NCBI GenBank assembly: GCA_965199585.1
Contig: CBDASI010000002.1
Location: 1,798,001-1,862,000, forward strand
DNA length: 64,000 bases
DNA from: JAVVHH01 sp965199585
GTDB lineage: Bacteria > Pseudomonadota > Alphaproteobacteria > Acetobacterales > Acetobacteraceae
Direction: 5' to 3'
Shown: piece by piece, positions 42,458-51,490 of the stretch
Position numbering within the stretch: position 1 is the stretch's first letter
How the letters are laid out: every line of letters starts with the position of its first letter
Notes under the pieces: generated by a model
Told to the model about the DNA's origin: nothing
Database searches by the model: none
What the model saw: the letters and a program-made list of their open reading frames with translations, nothing else
Translations under genes and position numbers: made by a program

Positions 42458-44590
42458 CTACACGGTGGCGTTCGACGGGGCGTAGAAGCTGACGCCCTCG
42501 GCGATCAGGTCCGGCCGGGTGGCGACGATGCTTGCGCGCTCGGTGTTGCTCGCAGTGTAGAAGTGCGTGCCGAAATTGCTGTCGAAGAAGCGGTAGACCG
42601 GGGAGTCGCCGGCTTGTTGGGTGTTGTGTTCGTAAAAGCCGATGCCTTCGCTGACGAGATCGGTGCGGGTGGCGAGCACGGTGTCCCGCTCGGTCGCGCT
42701 CGACGTGTAGAAGTGGGTGCCGAACTTGGTGTCGAAGAAGCGGTAGACCGGGGCGGCGGTGCTGTCGGCGGCCGGGTCGACGGCGTTGAGGCCGATGCCT
42801 TCGTAGACCAGGTCGGGCCGGGTGCTTTGGATGGTCTGGCGTTCAGTGGCGCTCGTGGTCAGGAACTGGGTGCCGTGGATACTGTCGAAGAAGCGGTAGG
42901 CGACCGGGTGGGTCGAGGCCGGCGTGGTGGGCGTAGTGGGCGTCGTCGGGTTGGTGGGCGTGGTCGGGTTGGTGACGACCGGGGCGTTGGCGACGGTCAG
43001 TAGGCTGCCGCCGGCGCCGTCGGTGGCGAGGCCGAGTGCGGTGCCATTGACCAGGCCGGTTTCGGCGAAGCTGAGGGTGCCGGTCGACGTAGTGACGGCG
43101 ATGGTGCCGTTGGACACGCTGGCTGCGGTCGCCGTGATGCCAGCGAGGTCGATGCGGGCGCCGGTCGCGGGCATTTGGAGGATGCCGGTGAAGCTCGTGG
43201 GTTGCGAGAGGCGGAGCGTGCCGCCAGCGGCGATCGAGACGGACTGGGCGGACGCGGCGTCGAGCGACAGGACAGCGCCGTTGGCGACCGCAAAGGTGCC
43301 GCCGGTGCCCTGGACCGCGGCTTCGAGCGCCAGCGTGCCGGTGGTGACGGCGATCGTGCCGGTGTTGGTGAGGGATTGAAGGAAGCTGGCGTTGCCGGAC
43401 ACGGTGATGGCACCGGCGTTCTGGATGGCGGCGGCGCTGAGGGCGGCACCGGCGGCGAGGGTAAGTTGGGCGCCGGCACCGTTGACGAAGCTCGACCCGG
43501 CGGCAGCACCGGTGGCGCCGACGGTCGTCGTCGAGGTCGCGTTGGCTTGGCCGCCGATCGTCATGGTGCCGTCGTTGCGCAGGATGGTGTTGGCGTCGAT
43601 GGCGATCTGGTTGAAGAGGCTGGCCCCGCCGTCGGAGGCGGCGACCTTGAAGTCGACGGTGTTCAAGCCGGTGCCTGTCGAGGCGCTGGTGCCGGCGAAT
43701 TTGGCTTGGCTGATCGAGACCGAGTTGGTCAGGCCGGTGCCGTCGCCCGTCACGGTGAGGGTGCCTTCGACGTTGACGACGTCGAGCGGGACGAGCGCGG
43801 TGCTGGACCCGGCGACCGCGAAGCGGGCGACCGAGGCGCCGGAGCCGAAGCTGATGCTGGCGTCCTGGGCCAGGGTCAGGCTGGTGATTGGGGCGGTGAA
43901 CGCTGCGTTGCGGAGATCGAGAGCGGCGACGTAGGTGCCGTTGGCAGTGCCGGTGCTCCGCGCGCCCAAAGTGCCAGCGCCGGCGCCGTTCTGGGCGTCA
44001 CCCTGGACGAGCACGGTTCCGCCAAAGGTTGTGCTGCCGGTGATCCTGGTGTTCGGGGCGGTGATCTTCAGCGTGCCCTGTGAGCTCAGCGCGCTGACGT
44101 CGACCGTGTTCTGGCTGTTGAGGTCGAGCTCGGCGCTGGAGGCGATGGTGATCGTGGACGCGCCGAAGCCGCTGAAGTCGCCTTCCACGTCGAGGCGTTC
44201 GCCAGCGGAGACCGCGATGATCCCGTTGTTCACCAGCGCGACGGCGATGGTGCCATTGATGTCGAGAAGGCCGCCGTTGACGAAAGCGGGGTTGATCGGC
44301 GTAGACGTCGTCAGGTCGGGTGGGAAGACGGGAGTAGCGCCGGTAATGGAGCCAGACCCGGTCAGACGTTCATTGCCGGACCCAAAGAAGCCGCCGAGAT
44401 CGACCTCGATCGAGGTGCCGATGAACAGCGATTTCAGCGTGTAGTCACCGCCGGTGATGGCGACCACAGGGTTGTTGCTGGTGGTATCGTAGCTGCCATC
44501 GGGCTGAAGAACGTCGTCGATGACGGTTGCTGGGAATGCCGGGTTGGCCGGTGAGGTCGTGCCGTCCGCCGCGACTGTGTAGGTCGTCAT
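42458..44590 (-). CDS. Large repeat-rich surface-type protein with three DUF5648-like C-terminal repeats
   Basis: The 710-aa protein has a long Gly/Ala/Thr-rich, beta-helix-like passenger (about residues 20-560) resembling autotransporter adhesins, with many NxGT(I/L) turns. A Pro-Thr linker (NPTTPTNPTTPTTPTTP) leads to three repeats of about 45 residues, each with (V/A)YRFFD...GT(H/Q)F(Y/L)T...TER...RPDL...EG(I/V), as in DUF5648 domains. No signal peptide and no translocator barrel are seen, so the route of export is unclear. The ATG at 44590 is chosen; GGGAG lies about 10 nt upstream. It converges on DUF4337. Confidence 0.75.
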   Translation of the reverse strand: MTTYTVAADGTTSPANPAFPATVIDDVLQPDGSYDTTSNNPVVAITGGDYTLKSLFIGTSIEVDLGGFFGSGNERLTGSGSITGATPVFPPDLTTSTPINPAFVNGGLLDINGTIAVALVNNGIIAVSAGERLDVEGDFSGFGASTITIASSAELDLNSQNTVDVSALSSQGTLKITAPNTRITGSTTFGGTVLVQGDAQNGAGAGTLGARSTGTANGTYVAALDLRNAAFTAPITSLTLAQDASISFGSGASVARFAVAGSSTALVPLDVVNVEGTLTVTGDGTGLTNSVSISQAKFAGTSASTGTGLNTVDFKVAASDGGASLFNQIAIDANTILRNDGTMTIGGQANATSTTTVGATGAAAGSSFVNGAGAQLTLAAGAALSAAAIQNAGAITVSGNASFLQSLTNTGTIAVTTGTLALEAAVQGTGGTFAVANGAVLSLDAASAQSVSIAAGGTLRLSQPTSFTGILQMPATGARIDLAGITATAASVSNGTIAVTTSTGTLSFAETGLVNGTALGLATDGAGGSLLTVANAPVVTNPTTPTNPTTPTTPTTPASTHPVAYRFFDSIHGTQFLTTSATERQTIQSTRPDLVYEGIGLNAVDPAADSTAAPVYRFFDTKFGTHFYTSSATERDTVLATRTDLVSEGIGFYEHNTQQAGDSPVYRFFDSNFGTHFYTASNTERASIVATRPDLIAEGVSFYAPSNATV

Positions 44591-44736
44591 TAACTGTCGT
44601 CTCCCTGCCCGCGACTGGCCGGACAACCGTGTTGATTGCCCAGGGCCTGCGCTACTCAGGCAGAGTTACGGGGGAGAGTTGAAGTTGGCGTTGGCTCCCG
44701 ATCACTTTCCCGCGTGATGTGGCGTCGCCGGGCTCG

Positions 44737-46059
44737 TCAGGCAGCCTCCGCGCGGATGGCGCTGTCCAGGGTTTGGACGATGCGGTCGACGTGGTGCTTC
44801 TCGGCGATCAGTGGCGGGGAGAGGGCGATGATGTCGGCGGTGGTGCGGATCAGTAGGCCGTCGTCGAAGCAACGCTGCAGGATGGCCATCGCGCGGGCGG
44901 TGGGCTTGCCCTGGTGCGGGGTAAGTTCAATGCCGGCGATGAGCCCGGCGTTGCGGATGTCGATCACGCCGGGGGCGCTGCGGAGGGAGTGCATCGATTC
45001 CTGCCAGTAGGGCAGCAGGGCGGCGGCGCGGGCGGGAAGGTCATCGCTGCGGTGCAAGTCCATGGTGGCGATGGCGGCGGCGGAGGCGAGGGGGTGGCCG
45101 CTATAGGTGTAGCCGTGGAACAGCTCGATACCGGCCGGGCTGTTCTCGACGATGGTGTCGTAGATGTGGCCCGAGGCGGCGACGGCACCCATGGGGACGG
45201 CGGCGTTGGTCAGGCCCTTGGCGAGGGTCATGAGGTCGGGGACGACGCCGTAGTATTCGGCGCCGAAATTGGTGCCCATGCGGCCGAAGCCGGTGATGAC
45301 CTCGTCGAAGATCAGCAGGATGTCGTGCTTGGTGCACAGGGCGCGGAGCTTCTCGAGGTAGCCCTTGGGCGGGACCAGGACGCCGGTGCTGCCGGCGACG
45401 GGCTCGACGATGACGGCGGCGATGGTGTCGCCATGCAGCGCGACGAGGTTGTCGAGCGTGTCGGCGAGGTGAGCACCCCACTCGGGCTGACCCTTGGTGA
45501 AGGCGTTGTGCTCGAGGCTGTGCGTGTGTGGCAGGTGGTCGACGTAGGGCAGCAGGGCGCCGAACTGCTTGCGGTTGGGGCCGATGCCGCCGACGGACAT
45601 GCCGCCGAAGCCGACGCCGTGATAGCCGCGCTCGCGGCCGACGAGGCGGACGCGCTGGGCTTGGCCGCGGGCGCGCTGGTAGGCGAGCGCGATCTTCAGC
45701 GCGGTGTCGTCGGATTCGGAGCCGGAGTTGGTCCAGAAGACGCGCTCAAGCGGGGCGGGCAGGATCTCGGCCAGGCGGGCGGCGGCTTGGAAGGCGATCG
45801 GATGGCCCATCATGAAGGTGGGCGCGAAGTCGAGCACCGCGGCCTGCTTCTGGATGGCCTCGACGATCTCGCGGCGGCCGTGTCCGGCGTTGACGCACCA
45901 TAGACCGGCGGTGCCGTCGAGGACCTCGCGGTTCTCGGGCGTGTAGTAGAACATGCCCTCCGCGCGGGCGAGCATGCGGGGCGCCTGCTTGAACGACCGG
46001 TTGGCCGTGTAGGGCATCCAATGGGCGTCGAGATTGTTGGGGCGGCTGATCTCGTTCAT
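44737..46059 (-). CDS. Class III aminotransferase, omega-amino acid:pyruvate type
   Basis: The 440-aa PLP enzyme has the class III signature LLIFDEVITGFGRMGTNFGA, PLP-binding TNSGSESDDTALK (about 113) and Schiff-base lysine in MTLAKGLTNAAVP (about 279). N-terminal LDAHWMPYTANRSFK and GYTYSGHPLASAA match beta-alanine/omega-amino acid:pyruvate aminotransferases. Substrate range cannot be read. No clear Shine-Dalgarno precedes the ATG. It is divergent from the GST gene across 70 nt. Confidence 0.9.
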   Translation of the reverse strand: MNEISRPNNLDAHWMPYTANRSFKQAPRMLARAEGMFYYTPENREVLDGTAGLWCVNAGHGRREIVEAIQKQAAVLDFAPTFMMGHPIAFQAAARLAEILPAPLERVFWTNSGSESDDTALKIALAYQRARGQAQRVRLVGRERGYHGVGFGGMSVGGIGPNRKQFGALLPYVDHLPHTHSLEHNAFTKGQPEWGAHLADTLDNLVALHGDTIAAVIVEPVAGSTGVLVPPKGYLEKLRALCTKHDILLIFDEVITGFGRMGTNFGAEYYGVVPDLMTLAKGLTNAAVPMGAVAASGHIYDTIVENSPAGIELFHGYTYSGHPLASAAAIATMDLHRSDDLPARAAALLPYWQESMHSLRSAPGVIDIRNAGLIAGIELTPHQGKPTARAMAILQRCFDDGLLIRTTADIIALSPPLIAEKHHVDRIVQTLDSAIRAEAA

Positions 46060-46129
46060 GCGGCGATGATTGCGCTTTGGTGGGTCGCGGGCAAGCGTGC
46101 GATAGCGGCGCTCGGAATTGGAGAGCGCG

Positions 46130-46792
46130 ATGTCGGACGGGACTCTGTTGTTGGGCACGCGGCGGTACTCGTCGTGGTCGCTGCGGGGGTGGCTGGCGGT
46201 GCGGCTGGCCGGGCTGGACGTCGAGGACGTCGTGATCCCGCTCGAAGGCGGTGGGGCCGGAACGGCGGTGTCGCAGCGGTCGCCGAGCGGGCTGGTGCCG
46301 TTCCTGGAGCATGGGGGCGTGCAGGTCTGGGAGAGCCTGGCGATCGTCGAGTATTGCGCGGAGGCGTTTCCGGCGCTGTGGCCGGCGGACCGGGCGGCGC
46401 GGGCGCGGGCGCGGGCGATCTCGGCGGAGATGCACGCCGGGTTCCGGGGGCTGCGGCAGGCGATGCCGATGGTGCTGGGCAAGGATGGGCGCGGGCGGGG
46501 GCAGACCGAGGCGGCGCTGGCCGATATCGGGCGGATCGAGACGCTGTGGCGCGAGACGCGGGCGCAGTTCGGGGCGGGCGGGCCGTTCCTGTTCGGGGCG
46601 GATTTCACCGGGGCGGATGTAATGTTCGCGCCGGTGGTGGCGCGGTTGCTGACGTATGAGCCGGCGCTGGCGGAGGAGACGCGGGCGTATTGCGCGGCGG
46701 TGCGGGCGCATCCGTTGATGGAGGAATGGTATCGGCTGGCGGCGGCGGAGCCGATGGAGTGGCAGATGGACCATTATGAGACGTCGCCGTGA
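46130..46792 (+). CDS. Glutathione S-transferase
   Basis: The 220-aa protein has a thioredoxin-like N-terminal domain (GTRRYSSWSLRGWLAVRLAGL with the serine typical of the zeta/maleylacetoacetate-isomerase-like GSTs, then SGLVPFLEHGG and WESLAIVEYCAE) and an all-helical C-terminal domain (FLFGADFTGADVMFAPV). It conjugates or reduces with glutathione; substrate unknown. GGAGA lies 5-6 nt before the ATG. Its stop overlaps the next gene start (GTGA). Confidence 0.9.
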   Translation: MSDGTLLLGTRRYSSWSLRGWLAVRLAGLDVEDVVIPLEGGGAGTAVSQRSPSGLVPFLEHGGVQVWESLAIVEYCAEAFPALWPADRAARARARAISAEMHAGFRGLRQAMPMVLGKDGRGRGQTEAALADIGRIETLWRETRAQFGAGGPFLFGADFTGADVMFAPVVARLLTYEPALAEETRAYCAAVRAHPLMEEWYRLAAAEPMEWQMDHYETSP

Positions 46793-48015
46793 GTTCGGTG
46801 GCGCTCGTGGCTCGGAGCGGTTCCGGGCGGGCGATGCAGTGGATTGATCGGGTGGGCGCCGGGCTGGTGCTGATCCTGCCGGTGTTCCTGCTGCATGGGC
46901 GGGCGCCGGCGGATGTGACCCTGAGCCTAATCGGGGTGTTGTTCCTGGCGCAGTCGGCGATGCGGCAGGAGTGGGGGTGGCTGCGGCGGCCTTGGGTGCG
47001 GATCGCGGCGGCGTGGTGGGGATGGCTGGTGCTGTGCTCGGTGCGGACGGATCTGGGGCAGGCGCTGGGGGTGGTGCGGTTCCCGTTGCTGGCGGCGGCG
47101 CTGGCGTATTGGGTGTTCAAGCAGGCGTGGCTGCGGGTGTGGGTGGCGCGACTGCTGCGGTGGTCGGTGATCTATATCGGGGTGCAGTGCCTGACGCAGT
47201 TCGCGGTGGGGCATAATTTGTTCGGGTGGCCGAAGGGGGCGGCGGGGGAACTGACGGGGCCGTTCACCAAACCGCGGGCGGGGCCGGTGCTGTCGCGGAT
47301 CCTGTTCCCGGCGCTGCTGGTGTGGGGGCGGACGCGGTGGCGGCAGTTGGCGGCGATGGTCGGCGCGGTGGCGCTGATGCTGCTGGTGGCGCAGCGGATG
47401 CCGTTGGTGCTGACGCTGTTCGGGGTCGCGTTGACCGGGTTGCTGGTGAAGCGGTTCCGGCTGGCGGCCGTCGGGGCGGGGGTGGCCGCGGTGCTGTTGT
47501 TGGCGGCGCTGCCGGTGGTGTCGCCGAGCGCGGCGCAGCGGGTGCTGACGCAATTCTCAAAGCAGATGAGCGATTTCGGCGACAACCATTACGGGGAGAT
47601 CGCGGCGCGGTCGGTGGCGATCGTGCGGGCGCATCCGGTGATGGGGGCCGGGTTCGACGGGTTCCGGCGGCTATGCGACCAGCCCGAGTATTTCCAGGGG
47701 TGGAAGGGCGACGATGGCGGTGGGGCCGCGATGTGCGTGCAGCATCCGCATAACTTCTACATGCAAGCGGCGGTCGAGGGCGGGGTGCCGGGGGTGCTGC
47801 TGTTCCTGGCATTAGCGGTGAGTTGGTTGGTGACGATTGGAAGGGGGATGGGCGGGGACGCGTTGCGGACCGGGTTGTTCATCGCGGCGGCAATCCATCT
47901 ATGGCCAATCGCGGGGAACACGGATTGGGTGGCGATGCCGCTGGCGGGATATTTCTTCGTGCAGCTCGGGTTGGCGTTGGCCTACTCGGATTCGGTGAAG
48001 TCGACGCCGTCGTAG
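46789..48015 (+). CDS. O-antigen ligase / Wzy-like polysaccharide protein
   Basis: The 408-aa integral membrane protein has about ten hydrophobic helices and a large periplasmic loop near residues 250-340 with the Wzy_C/RfaL-type motif ARSVAIVRAHPVMGAGFDGF and PHNFYMQAAVEGGVPGVLLF. Such proteins ligate or polymerise lipid-linked glycans. The GTG start overlaps the GST stop; an ATG 15 codons later is an alternative. No other polysaccharide gene adjoins it. Its 3' end overlaps the convergent Uma2 remnant by 34 nt. Confidence 0.85.
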   Translation: MSSVALVARSGSGRAMQWIDRVGAGLVLILPVFLLHGRAPADVTLSLIGVLFLAQSAMRQEWGWLRRPWVRIAAAWWGWLVLCSVRTDLGQALGVVRFPLLAAALAYWVFKQAWLRVWVARLLRWSVIYIGVQCLTQFAVGHNLFGWPKGAAGELTGPFTKPRAGPVLSRILFPALLVWGRTRWRQLAAMVGAVALMLLVAQRMPLVLTLFGVALTGLLVKRFRLAAVGAGVAAVLLLAALPVVSPSAAQRVLTQFSKQMSDFGDNHYGEIAARSVAIVRAHPVMGAGFDGFRRLCDQPEYFQGWKGDDGGGAAMCVQHPHNFYMQAAVEGGVPGVLLFLALAVSWLVTIGRGMGGDALRTGLFIAAAIHLWPIAGNTDWVAMPLAGYFFVQLGLALAYSDSVKSTPS

Positions 48016-48553
48016 ATCTCGGCGAGAGGGAGATCGATGGCGACGCTTTGAAGCGGCAACACGCCTTCCAGATCATCGACCGCCTCGAACGTCCACTCGC
48101 CCTGCGCGCCCTTGCGATAGAGATGGACTGAAGGTTGACTCTGGTAGATCTCAACGATCTCCTGGACACCTTCGACATCCTGTTCGTCACGCCGCTTGCG
48201 ATTTCGCCCGCGCCAGTCGCGGAGTTCCGAGGGCGAGACGATCTCGAACAGAATGCGGGGTAGACCTTCATAACGGACGAGCAAATCGGGATGCGAGCCG
48301 TCGGACGCTGCTGATCGTGCGGTGCGGCGCCGGTCCCGATTTCCATCCGGCACGGCTTGCCGCGTAGTCTCGCCCCGATCGCAACGGCGACGTTCCCATG
48401 GATCTGCCCATGCAGCGGGACGGGGGCGGCATGGGCAATGACCTGGCCGTCGACCAGCTCGTATCGCCAAGCGCCGCCAAAGGCGCGTTGATCAGTCTGC
48501 AAGAACGTTTCCGCTGTCCAGCCCGTCTCGACGCGATCCAGCTTGCCCATCAC
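47982..48553 (-). pseudogene. Uma2-family (DUF820) endonuclease-like gene with a frameshift
   Basis: The N-terminal part reads in one frame from ATG at 48553 (FLQTDQRAFGGAWRYELVDG, HGNVAVAIGARLRG) to about APHDQQ near 48315; the rest continues in another frame (SDGSHPDLLVRYEGLPRILF, VSPSELRDWRGRN, EIVEIYQSQPSVHLYRK) to TGA at 47982. Together they form a typical Uma2/PD-(D/E)XK-like protein of about 190 aa. A single missing base near 48310 explains the break. Either a true pseudogene or a sequencing error. Confidence 0.8.
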
Positions 48554-48617
48554 CCACCGTGCCTTCGTCCGACCGACACACTATATCATGCGACAACACG
48601 ACAACGAGGCTCAATCC

Positions 48618-49586
48618 ATGTCCGATACACAGGTTCCGGTGACGGTGCTGACCGGGTATCTCGGCGCCGGGAAGACGACGCTGCTGAACCGCATCCTGAC
48701 GGAGAACCACGGCAAGAAATATGCGGTCGTGATCAACGAGTTCGGGGAGTTGGGCGTCGATAACGAGCTGGTCGTCGATGCGGACGAAGAAGTGTTCGAG
48801 ATGAACAACGGCTGCATCTGCTGCACTGTGCGGGGCGACCTGATCCGGATCGTCGGCGGGCTGATGAAGCGGCGGGGCAAGTTCGACGGGATCATCATCG
48901 AGACCACCGGGCTGGCCAACCCGGCGCCGGTCGCGCAGACCTTTTTCGTCGACGACACCGTCAGGACGCGGACGCGGCTGGATGCGATCGTGACCGTGGT
49001 GGATGCCAAGAACCTGCCGGCGCGGTTGAAGGATAGCGCGGAAGCGGAGGAGCAGATCGCGTTCGCCGACGTGATCGTGCTGAACAAGACCGACCTGGTG
49101 ACGGCCGAGGAGCTGACCGAGGTCGAGGCGATGATCCGCAAGATCAACCGGTTCGCGAAGATCCATCGGACGTCGCGGGCGGAGATGGACGTCACCGACA
49201 TCCTCGACCAGGGGGCGTTCGACCTGCAGCGGGTGCTGGCGCGGGAGCCGGAGTTCCTCGAGGAGGAGCACGAGCACAGCCATAACGACGACGTCTCGTC
49301 CATGAGCTTCGAGCTGGAGCGGGCGGTGGACCCGGAGAAGTTCAACGCCTGGGTGTCGGCGCTACTGGCCGAGAAGGGGCAGGATCTGCTGCGGACCAAG
49401 GGCATCCTGGCCTATCCGGGCGAGGATCGGCGGTTCGCGTTCCAGGCGGTGCACATGATCGCGGACGGCGATTTCGTCGGCGCGTGGCCGGAGGGGGAGC
49501 GGCGCAGCAAGCTGGTGTTCATCGGGCGCAACCTGAACCGGCCGCAGCTGCGGCGGGGGTTCGAGAGCTGCCAGGTTCCGGCTTGA
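48618..49586 (+). CDS. CobW/G3E-family metal-handling GTPase
   Basis: The 322-aa protein has P-loop GYLGAGKTTLLNR (13-25), switch region NEFGELGVDNELV, the metal-binding GCICC (CxCC, about 73), ETTGLANPAPV and guanine-specificity LNKTDLV. A His/Glu-rich linker (EEEHEHSHND) precedes the CobW C-terminal domain. G3E GTPases deliver zinc, cobalt or other metals to client enzymes; this ZNG1/ZigA-like type often responds to zinc limitation. The WD40 gene follows by 10 nt. I saw no confident Zur box upstream. A client could be the cobalt-motif nitrile hydratase 5 kb downstream, but that is speculative. Confidence 0.9.
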   Translation: MSDTQVPVTVLTGYLGAGKTTLLNRILTENHGKKYAVVINEFGELGVDNELVVDADEEVFEMNNGCICCTVRGDLIRIVGGLMKRRGKFDGIIIETTGLANPAPVAQTFFVDDTVRTRTRLDAIVTVVDAKNLPARLKDSAEAEEQIAFADVIVLNKTDLVTAEELTEVEAMIRKINRFAKIHRTSRAEMDVTDILDQGAFDLQRVLAREPEFLEEEHEHSHNDDVSSMSFELERAVDPEKFNAWVSALLAEKGQDLLRTKGILAYPGEDRRFAFQAVHMIADGDFVGAWPEGERRSKLVFIGRNLNRPQLRRGFESCQVPA

Positions 49587-49596
49587 GGCTGGGGCG

Positions 49597-50637
49597 ATGA
49601 TGGCGCCGGACGCGCTGTTGCGGGAGCGTGGGGCGACGCAGGAGACGGGCGAGTTCGTCGTCGGTGCCGGGTTCTCGGGGCATACGGCCGGGTTCGCGCT
49701 GGGCGATGGGACGGTGCGGCTGGTGACGGGCGATGGGGCTTGGCGGACGGTCGAGGTTCATGACGGGCCGGTGCTGTCGATGGTGACGGCATCGGGCGGG
49801 TGGTTGACCGGTGGGGACGATGGCGGGTTCCGCCGAGTCGCGGCGGATGGCGCGGTGAGCGAGGTCGCGCGGTTCAAAGGCAAGTGGGTCGAGCAGGTGG
49901 CGGCGTTCTCGGATGCGAAGGCGCCGTTGGTGGCGTGCGCGGTTGGGAAGGTCGTGCACGTGTTCGATGCGAAGGGTGAGCGGCTGAAGAGCCTGGATCA
50001 CCCGTCGAGCGTCACGGGGATTGCGTTCGACGGGAAAGGCAAGCGGGTCGCGGCGTCGCACTACAATGGCTGTTCGCTGTGGTTCGTGAACGCCAAGACG
50101 GACACGCCGCGGGTGCTGGAATGGAAGGGAAGCCATACCGGCATCATCCTGCACCCGGCCGGCGAGGCGGCGGTGACGTCGATGCAGGAGAACGCGCTGC
50201 ATGGCTGGCGGCTGGCGGACTCGCAGCACATGCGGATGAGCGGGTATCCCTCCAAGACGGAGAGCTTGTCGTTCAGCAAGAACGGCAAGTGGCTGGCGTC
50301 GTCGGGGGCCGACACCGTGGTGATGTGGCCGTTCTTTGGCGGCGGGCCGATGGGCAAGGCGCCGCTGGAGTTGGCGGGCGGCGACGGGGTGATGTGCAGC
50401 CAGGTGGCGTTCCATCCGCAGCAGGACATGGTGGCGGCCGGGTTCACCGACGGGCTGGTGGTGATCGCCGACGTGGCGAGCGAGCGAATCCTGCCGATTT
50501 CGCAGCCGGGCGCGCAGCCGAAGGACGGCCCGGCGGCTGGCAAGGTGACGGCGCTGGCCTGGTCTGCGGATGGCAGCAAGCTCGCTTTCGGAACCGAAAC
50601 GGGGTTCGCCGCTTTGGTGGACCTGGCAAAACGATAG
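49597..50637 (+). CDS. WD40-repeat protein
   Basis: The 346-aa protein is a single beta-propeller with about six or seven WD40-like blades; typical blade ends are SSVTGIAFDGKGKRVAAS, SLSFSKNGKWLASSGADT and VTALAWSADGSKLAFGT. No signal peptide. It begins 10 nt after the CobW GTPase, and such pairs recur in alphaproteobacteria, so it may act with the GTPase in metal homeostasis (inference). The aldo/keto reductase follows by 11 nt. Confidence 0.9.
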   Translation: MMAPDALLRERGATQETGEFVVGAGFSGHTAGFALGDGTVRLVTGDGAWRTVEVHDGPVLSMVTASGGWLTGGDDGGFRRVAADGAVSEVARFKGKWVEQVAAFSDAKAPLVACAVGKVVHVFDAKGERLKSLDHPSSVTGIAFDGKGKRVAASHYNGCSLWFVNAKTDTPRVLEWKGSHTGIILHPAGEAAVTSMQENALHGWRLADSQHMRMSGYPSKTESLSFSKNGKWLASSGADTVVMWPFFGGGPMGKAPLELAGGDGVMCSQVAFHPQQDMVAAGFTDGLVVIADVASERILPISQPGAQPKDGPAAGKVTALAWSADGSKLAFGTETGFAALVDLAKR

Positions 50638-50648
50638 GAATAGCCGCG

Positions 50649-51476
50649 ATGCAAACGATCGACATGCATGAGATGCGGATGCCGAAGCTCGGGCTGGGCA
50701 CGTATCGGCTCAAAGGCGAGGAGTGCGCGGCGGCCGTCGAAGGCGCGTTGAAGCTCGGGTATCGGCACATCGACACGGCCGAGATGTACGACAACGAGGA
50801 GGCGGTCGGGCGCGGGATCGCGGCCAGCGGCGTGGCGCGGGATGACATCTTCCTGACCACGAAAGTGTGGTGGCAGCACCTGGCCGGCGACGACATGCAG
50901 CGGGCGGCCGAAGCGAGCCTGACGCGGTTGGGGACGGATTACGTGGATCTTTACCTGATTCACTGGCCGGCGGCGGACATGGATCTGGCCGATGCAATGC
51001 GGAAGCTCGTCGCGCTGAAGGAGCAGGGTCGGGCGCGGTCGATCGGGGTGGCAAATTTCCCGTCGGCGCTGCTGAAGCGGGCGGTGGGCGAGATCGGGGC
51101 GCCGATCGCGTGCAACCAGTTCGAGTATCACGTGCTGCTCGGGCAGAACCGGATGGTCGAGGCGGCGCGCGGCGTCGGGGCGGCGAGCGTGGCGTATTGC
51201 CCGTTGGCGCAGGGCAAGCTGGCGGAGCAGCCGGCGCTGGCTGAGATCGGGCAGAAGCATGGGGTCAGCGCGGCGCAGGTGGCGCTGAAGTGGCTGCTGG
51301 ATCAGGACGGGGTGGCGGCGATCCCGAAGGCGGGGCGGCGAGAGAGCCAGCAGGCCAATTTGGATGCGCTGAAAGTGACGCTGGACGATGCGGATCGGGC
51401 CGCGATTGCGGCGCTGCCCAAGGATCAGCGCTGCGTCAATCCGGGGTTCGCGCCGGCTTGGGACGCCGTGGGGTAA
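50649..51476 (+). CDS. Aldo/keto reductase
   Basis: The 275-aa TIM-barrel oxidoreductase carries the AKR tetrad: aspartate and tyrosine in DTAEMYDNE (about 42-50), lysine in TTKVWW (about 73) and histidine in LIHWPA (about 105), plus the NADPH loop IPKAGRRESQQANL. It resembles 2,5-diketo-D-gluconate reductases. Substrate unknown. It is probably cotranscribed with the CobW and WD40 genes. Confidence 0.9.
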   Translation: MQTIDMHEMRMPKLGLGTYRLKGEECAAAVEGALKLGYRHIDTAEMYDNEEAVGRGIAASGVARDDIFLTTKVWWQHLAGDDMQRAAEASLTRLGTDYVDLYLIHWPAADMDLADAMRKLVALKEQGRARSIGVANFPSALLKRAVGEIGAPIACNQFEYHVLLGQNRMVEAARGVGAASVAYCPLAQGKLAEQPALAEIGQKHGVSAAQVALKWLLDQDGVAAIPKAGRRESQQANLDALKVTLDDADRAAIAALPKDQRCVNPGFAPAWDAVG

Positions 51477-51490
51477 GTCATTTGGAGGCC

